Shown piece by piece: positions 6,866 to 13,899 of a stretch of DNA of 13,899 bases. The position numbers and the translations under genes were made by a program. Positions within the stretch are counted from its first letter, which is position 1; each line of letters opens with the position of its first letter. The notes below the pieces were generated by a model. That model did no database searches. It was not told where the DNA came from and saw only the letters and a program-made list of their open reading frames with translations. Source of the stretch: JANYCD01 sp043738625 (GTDB lineage: Bacteria > Pseudomonadota > Gammaproteobacteria > Burkholderiales > Rhodocyclaceae); NCBI GenBank assembly GCA_043738625.1, contig JAYUFR010000166.1, positions 1 through 13,899 of the forward strand. Direction: 5' to 3'.

Positions 6866-7819
6866 GTGCATATTATTCTCGTCTCCAACCGTTTGGCAAA
6901 AGCCAGGACCCTAACAATTACACCCGTGATCGTGGTGGCGGCGGTCGTTGCTTTTGCGCTGCTGGTTTTGTGCCTGTCTTTCGTGTTTTCCTATTTCGCC
7001 GTTCGCCACGCTGCGGCAATCCGTCTGCCCTTTATAGAGGACCTGGTTCGCACCGTGGGTGCTGAAGATGCTGCACGCAGCAAGGAATTCGTTCGCGAAA
7101 ACCTCAAGGCGATGGCGGTTCGCCTGGGTGAAATGCAGGCCCAACTGACGCGCCTGGATTCTCTCGGTGTTCGAATCGCCAAACTCACTGGCATCAAACC
7201 CCAGGAACTGGCTGTGCCGCAATCGCCAGTGCTCGATGGCCGCGGTGGGCCGTTGATCAGAGCTGCGGCGCCGTCGGAGGGCGAGTTGCAGCAGGCGCTG
7301 GCGGATCTTTCGAATCAGCTCGAATCACGTTCCGACACTTTGGCGTTGCTGGAGTCGCGGTTGTTTGACGAACGCGTGCGGCAGAACATGCTGCCGTCCT
7401 CGCTTCCCATTGAAGTGCAGTGGAACGCGTCGGGTTTCGGCTGGCGCGTTGATCCCTTTACTGGAGAGAACGCGCTGCACGAAGGTGTGGACTTTCCCGC
7501 CGAGGTGGGTACGCCAATCCGCGCAGCAGCAGCAGGTGTGGTGCTGGGCGCAGAAAGACATCCCGAATACGGCAACCTGATCGAAATTGATCACGGCAAC
7601 GACATCACCACCCGTTATGCCCACGCTTCCAAAATACTGGTGATGCCTGGGGCGATCGTGAAGCGCGGCCAGATCATCGCCGAAGTCGGCACCACCGGCC
7701 GTTCCACCGGTCCTCATCTGCATTTCGAGGTCCGCTACAAGGGGGTCGCGCAGAATCCAAACCGGTTCCTGCTCCAGGCTACCAATAACACGCCGCATCT
7801 CGCCCGCAGCTCGCCATGA
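6866..7819 (+). CDS. M23-family (LytM-type) metallopeptidase, membrane anchored
   Basis: This 317-residue protein has a basic N terminus, one membrane segment (about 19-44), a coiled-coil-prone region (about 70-170) and a C-terminal LytM domain (about 185-305). The zinc and catalytic residues are present: H205 and D209 in HEGVDF, H253 in RYAHAS, and H284/H286 in GPHLHFEV. That marks it as a probably active peptidoglycan endopeptidase facing the periplasm, unlike the EnvC/NlpD-type activators, which lack these residues. The start is GTG 6866, with AGGGAAG about eight bases upstream. Its place between lpxC/dciA and secA is a recurrent arrangement in beta- and some gammaproteobacteria. The bond cleaved and the cell-cycle role cannot be read from the sequence. 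Confidence 0.93.
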   Translation: MHIILVSNRLAKARTLTITPVIVVAAVVAFALLVLCLSFVFSYFAVRHAAAIRLPFIEDLVRTVGAEDAARSKEFVRENLKAMAVRLGEMQAQLTRLDSLGVRIAKLTGIKPQELAVPQSPVLDGRGGPLIRAAAPSEGELQQALADLSNQLESRSDTLALLESRLFDERVRQNMLPSSLPIEVQWNASGFGWRVDPFTGENALHEGVDFPAEVGTPIRAAAAGVVLGAERHPEYGNLIEIDHGNDITTRYAHASKILVMPGAIVKRGQIIAEVGTTGRSTGPHLHFEVRYKGVAQNPNRFLLQATNNTPHLARSSP

Positions 7820-7853
7820 GTCGCTGAACCGTCATGGGTGGCCGCGGTCACCA

Positions 7854-7862
7854 TGGTAAAAT
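7854..7862 (+). promoter_or_regulatory. Candidate extended -10 promoter of secA
   Basis: TG at 7854-7855, one base, then TAAAAT (7857-7862) form an extended -10 element. No good -35 is seen near 7834-7839. Transcription would start near 7869, giving a leader of about 24 bases to the secA ATG at 7893. It shares GGTAAAATCG with the candidate lpxC promoter. Confidence 0.4.
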
Positions 7863-7892
7863 CGACGTTTTTCACGCTGCGGCGCATCCTGC

Positions 7893-10622
<2,730 letters not shown>

Positions 10623-10630
10623 AGGTCTGC

Positions 10631-10649
10631 ACCGCAGAGGACACAGAGG
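10631..10649 (+). repeat. Left arm of inverted repeat between secA and mtnA
   Basis: ACCGCAGAGGACACAGAGG pairs with the reverse complement of 10715-10733 at 18 of 19 positions, with a 65-base loop. It begins eight bases after the secA stop. The purine-rich CAGAGGACACAGAGG type of sequence resembles, from memory, short dispersed repeats seen in several bacterial genomes. It lacks a following T run and so does not look like an intrinsic terminator. Confidence 0.8.
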
Positions 10650-10676
10650 TCGCAGGAAAATCCTTGAGGAAGTTTG

Positions 10677-10739
10677 ATGCCGGTGTTCTCGTTTGTTGTC
10701 TTCCTTTGTGTCTTCCTCTGTGTCCTCTGTGGTGAATAA
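10677..10739 (+). CDS. Possible 20-residue hydrophobic leader peptide upstream of mtnA
   Basis: An ATG at 10677 preceded by GAGGAAG (10666-10672) opens a 20-codon frame, MPVFSFVVFLCVFLCVLCGE, ending at TAA 10737-10739. It runs through the repeat in a frame different from mtnA, and its stop overlaps the mtnA GTG start (10732) region by eight bases. mtnA itself has no Shine-Dalgarno sequence, so terminating ribosomes could reinitiate there. The peptide is very hydrophobic, with three cysteines. Its composition follows from the pyrimidine-rich repeat, so it may be selected only for coupling, or be chance. Confidence 0.3.
   Translation: MPVFSFVVFLCVFLCVLCGE
10693..10733 (+). repeat. Right arm with imperfect 12-base tandem units, at the mtnA start
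   Basis: Three imperfect 12-base units run in tandem (TTGTTGTCTTCC, TTTGTGTCTTCC, TCTGTGTCCTCT), then GTGGT. The final 19 bases (10715-10733) are the inverted copy of 10631-10649. The block is open in the mtnA frame and would be translated as a serine/valine-rich extension if mtnA started upstream. It ends inside the GTG codon I assign as the mtnA start. Confidence 0.75.
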
Positions 10740-11724
10740 GCCTTTTCAAACCCTCGCTGAAGAAGATGGCGCCATTGTCATCCTCGACCAAACAAGATTG
10801 CCCGCCGAGACGCTATTCCAGCGCCTGGGCACCCTCGACCAGGTCGCTCACGCCATCCGCAGCATGCAAGTCCGCGGTGCCCCGTTGATCGGCGCCACCG
10901 CAGCCTACGGTGTGGCCATCGGCCTTGCCGACAAGGCCGACGACCTCACGCACATCATCGACCTCTTGTCGGCCACACGTCCCACTGCGGTCAACCTGAA
11001 CTGGGCTCTGCGTCGCATGCAGCGCGTGCTGTCGACGCTAACGCCACAAGACCGGCGCGAAGCCGCATGGCAGGAAGCACGGGCAATTGCAGCCGAAGAC
11101 AAAAACGCAAACGCCGCCATCGGCCAACACGGCTTGCAATTGCTGCAAGAGATGGCGCGGCCTGATAAGCCGGTCAACGTTATGACCCATTGCAATGCTG
11201 GCTGGCTCGCCACCGTGGCACACGGCACCGCGCTCTCCCCGATTTATGCCGCGCACGCCGCCGGCATCCAACTGCATGTCTGGGTCAGCGAAACACGGCC
11301 GCGCAACCAGGGTCTGTTGACGGCGTGGGAACTGAATCAGTCAGCCGTTCCGCATACGCTGATCGCCGACAACGCCGCCGGGTTGCTGCTGATGCAAGGC
11401 CGGGTAGATTGCATCGTGGTGGGTGCCGACCGCATCGCCGCCAACGGCGACACCGCCAACAAGGTGGGCACCTATCTCAAGGCGCTCGCCGCCAAGGCGC
11501 ACGGTGTGCCGTTTTATATTGCCGCGCCGTTGTCCACCATCGATTTCGATTGCGCCAATGGCGCCGCGATTCCCATCGAAGAGCGTGCAGCCGCGGAACT
11601 TGGCGCAGGCAGCACGCCAGTCGCCAACCCGGCTTTCGATGTCACACCGGCGGCGCTGATTTCCGGCATCATCACCCAACGCGGCATTACCCTGCCCGGT
11701 GCACTGCACACACTGAGGCCATGA
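10732..11724 (+). CDS. mtnA: S-methyl-5-thioribose-1-phosphate isomerase
   Basis: MtnA converts 5-methylthioribose-1-phosphate to 5-methylthioribulose-1-phosphate in salvage of 5'-methylthioadenosine, the by-product of polyamine and some quorum-signal synthesis. The 330-residue product (from GTG 10732) shows MQVRGAPLIGATAAYG (46-60), THCNAGWLAT with catalytic cysteine C154, SETRPRNQG (186-194), VVGADRIAANGD with catalytic aspartate D233, and KVGTYLKALAAKAHGVPFYIAAPLSTID. These are diagnostic against the related eIF2B subunits. An upstream in-frame TTG at 10693 would add 13 residues encoded by the repeat, which no family member would be expected to share, so I prefer GTG 10732. The stop overlaps the following aldolase start (ATGA). 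Confidence 0.94.
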   Translation: MNKPFQTLAEEDGAIVILDQTRLPAETLFQRLGTLDQVAHAIRSMQVRGAPLIGATAAYGVAIGLADKADDLTHIIDLLSATRPTAVNLNWALRRMQRVLSTLTPQDRREAAWQEARAIAAEDKNANAAIGQHGLQLLQEMARPDKPVNVMTHCNAGWLATVAHGTALSPIYAAHAAGIQLHVWVSETRPRNQGLLTAWELNQSAVPHTLIADNAAGLLLMQGRVDCIVVGADRIAANGDTANKVGTYLKALAAKAHGVPFYIAAPLSTIDFDCANGAAIPIEERAAAELGAGSTPVANPAFDVTPAALISGIITQRGITLPGALHTLRP

Positions 11725-12356
11725 AAGAAAACCAACTGAAAACCAAAGTACTCGAAACCGCACAGGCCATGAACGCCAGCGGCATCAACCGCGGCGCGTC
11801 CGGCAACGTCAGCGCGCGCGGGGGCGAAGGCTTCATCATCACGCCGACCGGCATGCCCTACGAACGGTGCACGCCCGACGATATGGTGCATGTCGACTTC
11901 GACGGCACGCCGCACGGTGACCGCAAGCCCTCGTCCGAATGGCGCTTCCATCGCGACATCTATCAGGCCTATCCAAAAGCCGGCGCGGTGGTTCATACCC
12001 ACGCATCCTTCGCCACCAGCCTGGCCTGCATGGATGTGGAGATTCCGCCGTTCCATTACATGATCGCCCGCTTCGGCGGCGACACCGTGCGTTGCGCCAG
12101 CTATGCCCTGTTCGGCACCCAGGGACTGTCGGACGCCATGATCGTCGCGCTGCGCGATCGCCGCGCCTGCCTCATGGCGCATCATGGCATGGTGGTGTTC
12201 GGCCGCAACCTGGAGCATGCGTTGGCACTCGCGGTGGAACTGGAAACGCTGTGCGAGCAATATTGGCGCACCTTGCAGATGGGGCAGCCGAAGCTCATCC
12301 CGGATGACGAGATGGTGCAGGTGCTGGAAAAATTCAGCAGCTACGGCCAGCAATAA
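11721..12356 (+). CDS. Class II aldolase, fuculose-phosphate type; likely 5-methylthioribulose-1-phosphate aldolase
   Basis: The 211-residue protein aligns almost without gaps to E. coli L-fuculose-1-phosphate aldolase as I recall it. It has RGASGNVSAR (24-33, phosphate/substrate loop), ITPTGMPYE (40-48) and the zinc/acid residues E73 (PSSEWRFH), H92 and H94 (VVHTHA), Y113 (HYMIA) and H155 (AHHG), at the same numbers as the E. coli enzyme. The reaction would be a retro-aldol cleavage giving dihydroxyacetone phosphate plus an aldehyde. It overlaps mtnA by four bases (ATGA), which suggests that the MtnA product is the substrate. That would give DHAP and 2-methylthioacetaldehyde, as in the DHAP shunt known from Rhodospirillum rubrum and some E. 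coli. The alternative MtnB dehydratase belongs to the same superfamily, but the sequence here is clearly more FucA-like. Substrate is an inference. Confidence 0.88.
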   Translation: MKENQLKTKVLETAQAMNASGINRGASGNVSARGGEGFIITPTGMPYERCTPDDMVHVDFDGTPHGDRKPSSEWRFHRDIYQAYPKAGAVVHTHASFATSLACMDVEIPPFHYMIARFGGDTVRCASYALFGTQGLSDAMIVALRDRRACLMAHHGMVVFGRNLEHALALAVELETLCEQYWRTLQMGQPKLIPDDEMVQVLEKFSSYGQQ

Positions 12357-12397
12357 GTCGAAGGTGAGTTGCGCCGTATTTGTACTTCATCTGTCAG

Positions 12398-12427
12398 TTG
12401 ATCTTGCGCCCCAAATCCGGTTATCCT
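12398..12427 (+). promoter_or_regulatory. Candidate promoter before the SirB1-family gene
   Basis: TTGATC (12398-12403) and TATCCT (12422-12427), 18 bases apart, each match four of six sigma-70 consensus positions. The start would fall near 12434, just at the AAGG (12434-12437) that serves the ATG at 12446, leaving a very short leader. The match is weak. The rest of this 89-base gap shows nothing else. Confidence 0.3.
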
Positions 12428-12445
12428 GAAGCCAAGGTTTGATAA

Positions 12446-13291
12446 ATGGCGATGACAACAACTCCGCTCGAATATTGGGACCTGCTGGTGCGCGAAGATG
12501 CTTCGCTGCCCGTATTTGAGGCGGCGCTGGCGATTGCGCAGGACGAATATCCGGCGCTGGACATGCTGGCCTTGCTGCATCAGGTCGACGAATTCGGTTC
12601 GCGTCTGCGTAAACGCATCCCCGCCGATGCCCCCATGCAGCACCGCGTGCACAGCCTCAACCAGCTGTTCTTCAAGGAACTGGGGTTCCGTGGCAACGCC
12701 AATGACTACTACGATCCCGACAACAGCTACCTCAACCGCGTCATCGAGCGCCGCTGCGGCCTGCCGATCACGCTGTCGCTGCTCTACATGGAGATTGGCC
12801 AGCAGGCCGGCATTCCCTTGCAGGGTGTGGCTTTCCCCGGCCACTTCCTGGTCAAGGTCAAGATCGGCGGCGGCGAAGCGTTTCTCGATGTATTCAACAG
12901 CGGCACCAGCCTGACCTACGATGATCTCATCGGCCGCATCGAGCCCGATCTCGAAACCGCCCACTTGACCCCCGAAGCCATCGCCGCGTTTCTTCATCCG
13001 GCTAGCCCGCGCGAAACCCTGGCGCGCACCCTGCGCAACCTGAAAAACATCTACCGCTACGACAAGGACTGGAAGCGCCTGCTCAACGTGCAGCAGCGCA
13101 TGGTGGTCCTGCTGCCCAAAGAGCCGACCGAGCTGCGTGACCGTGGCATCGCCTACGCCCAGCTCGATTGCCCGAGTGCGGCGATCGAAGATCTGGAGGC
13201 CTATCTCGCCGTACGTCCGGAGGCAGAAGATCGCGTTGCAATCAGCGCCCAGGTGGAAATTCTGCGTCAGGCGGTCGGGCGCCTGAACTAA
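12446..13291 (+). CDS. SirB1-family protein: transglutaminase-like domain plus TPR
   Basis: The 281-residue protein has an N-terminal transglutaminase-like SirB1 domain (about 40-180) and a C-terminal tetratricopeptide region (about 185-275). Typical SirB1 features are YYDPDNSYLNRVIERRCGLPITLSLLYMEIGQQAGIPL (88-125), FPGHFLV with H133 and FLDVFN with D148. The histidine and aspartate positions of the transglutaminase fold are thus kept; C104 precedes the GLPITL helix and could be the cysteine position, though the family is usually thought not to act as a transglutaminase. The biochemical role is unknown. ATG 12446 is favoured by AAGG eight bases upstream; ATG 12452 is possible. In many gammaproteobacteria the gene sits near prfA/prmC, not here. 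Confidence 0.88.
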   Translation: MAMTTTPLEYWDLLVREDASLPVFEAALAIAQDEYPALDMLALLHQVDEFGSRLRKRIPADAPMQHRVHSLNQLFFKELGFRGNANDYYDPDNSYLNRVIERRCGLPITLSLLYMEIGQQAGIPLQGVAFPGHFLVKVKIGGGEAFLDVFNSGTSLTYDDLIGRIEPDLETAHLTPEAIAAFLHPASPRETLARTLRNLKNIYRYDKDWKRLLNVQQRMVVLLPKEPTELRDRGIAYAQLDCPSAAIEDLEAYLAVRPEAEDRVAISAQVEILRQAVGRLN

Positions 13292-13336
13292 AGTCAAAGT
13301 CGACTGGCAGGCGTCGTGTTCGTGTACGAGTGTCGT

Positions 13337-13899
13337 CTACCGGATCCCGGTTTTGGAAAAGTATCCAGTAACCGCAGCCGTATCCAGCCGAACCCCGCAC
13401 AGCCCGACGTGCCCGTCCGGGCGCAGCAAATAGAACGCCGGTTCTGAAATCCCCACGCGGGCAAGCGCCTCTGCGTTGAGCGCATTGTCGGGAATCACGA
13501 GAGTGGTCAGCAGCTCACCAAGCCCCGTCGCTTCCATTGACGGCGCAGGCTGCCCGATGACGATCAGGTTGTAGCGCGTATCGTCGAGTTTCTGGAACAG
13601 GTCCTCGACCGGGCCCTTTGCCCGCAGTCTCAGTTGCAGCCACGGAAAGCGCTCGCCCGCCACTGGCGCGCCTTCGGGCAGTCCGGCGAGCGTCTGCGAC
13701 AGCGGGCTGTTCGGGTAGGCGATGCCGGTCTGCGAGATCGTGCGGAAGGCAAGCTTCTTGGCCCGCTCGAAAGTCATCGCAAACGCCGCGAACCTGGCGA
13801 TGATGCGGGTGCGAAAAATTTCCGCCAGCCAACTGTCGGAAACCAGCATCGTGAATGCCCGGTCGGTCGTGCTCAGCAAGCGCCGCGCCACCGGCAGGC
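13337..13899 (-). CDS. FAD-dependent aromatic-ring monooxygenase, C-terminal part (5' end outside window)
   Basis: The reading frame is open to the right edge, leaving 186 residues of the C terminus. LPVARRLLSTTDRAF near the edge is the conserved 'R.LL..TDRAF' helix that follows the FAD-binding domain of the PHBH/phenol-hydroxylase class. The end, ISEPAFYLLRPDGHVGLCG, is the thioredoxin-like C-terminal domain of larger members such as TfdB and MhpA-like hydroxylases. The GxGxxG and DG motifs would lie outside the window, so the substrate and the intactness of the gene cannot be judged. It converges on the SirB1 gene with 45 bases between the stops, in which I see no clear terminator hairpin. 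Confidence 0.85.
   Translation of the reverse strand, partial: LPVARRLLSTTDRAFTMLVSDSWLAEIFRTRIIARFAAFAMTFERAKKLAFRTISQTGIAYPNSPLSQTLAGLPEGAPVAGERFPWLQLRLRAKGPVEDLFQKLDDTRYNLIVIGQPAPSMEATGLGELLTTLVIPDNALNAEALARVGISEPAFYLLRPDGHVGLCGVRLDTAAVTGYFSKTGIR

Noticed and set aside
10693..10731. Longer mtnA start at TTG 10693
   Set aside because: The extra 13 residues are translated repeat (Ser/Val-rich). The MtnA family starts shortly before the 'ILDQ..LP' strand, which GTG 10732 satisfies.
10631..10733. Intrinsic terminator of secA formed by the inverted repeat
   Set aside because: The loop is 65 bases and no T run follows the right arm. The right arm runs straight into the mtnA start.
11190..11720. 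Long frame upstream of the aldolase within mtnA, suggesting a fusion
   Set aside because: It is the out-of-frame shadow of mtnA with arginine-rich nonsense composition. The aldolase aligns to its family from ATG 11721.

Overview
This window is a chromosomal stretch of a pseudomonadote (proteobacterium), most likely a beta- or non-enteric gammaproteobacterium. The grounds are the gene order murC-murB-ddl-ftsQ-ftsA-ftsZ-lpxC, then a minus-strand DUF721/dciA gene, an M23 peptidase and secA, the close resemblance of the proteins to those of these classes, and a high GC content (roughly 60% by eye). The lpxC-dciA-M23-secA arrangement replaces the enteric lpxC-secM-secA arrangement. No tRNA, rRNA, CRISPR array, insertion sequence or phage gene is visible.

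Bases 1-6403 are the 3' half of the division and cell wall (dcw) cluster, all on the plus strand and tightly packed. The last codons of murC are followed by murB (UDP-MurNAc formation), ddl (D-Ala-D-Ala), ftsQ, ftsA and ftsZ (divisome assembly), lpxC (first committed step of lipid A) and a two-helix small membrane protein. Several junctions overlap by 1-8 bases. The exceptions are the 123-base ftsA-ftsZ gap and the 99-base ftsZ-lpxC gap.

Bases 6390-6842 hold dciA (DUF721) on the minus strand. It overlaps the end of the small membrane gene tail to tail and diverges from an M23 (LytM-type) envelope peptidase. The peptidase is followed by secA, the ATPase of the general secretion pathway.

From 10623 onward the content changes to metabolism. 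After a repeat-rich gap come mtnA (methylthioribose-1-phosphate isomerase) and, overlapping it by four bases, a fuculose-phosphate-type class II aldolase. The pair looks like a 5'-methylthioadenosine salvage shunt rather than the full methionine salvage pathway. A SirB1-family transglutaminase-like/TPR protein follows. The 3' end of a FAD-dependent aromatic-ring monooxygenase gene runs in from the right edge on the minus strand.

The least ordinary content is two families of short low-complexity repeats lying in or at the edge of essential genes. One is a 32-base near-perfect inverted repeat pair: one copy carries the murB start and the other encodes an 11-residue insert inside MurB. The other is an inverted, partly tandem repeat in front of mtnA. 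It overlaps a possible 20-codon leader peptide whose stop codon overlaps the mtnA GTG start. I see no clearly new multi-gene system; the core genes are standard.
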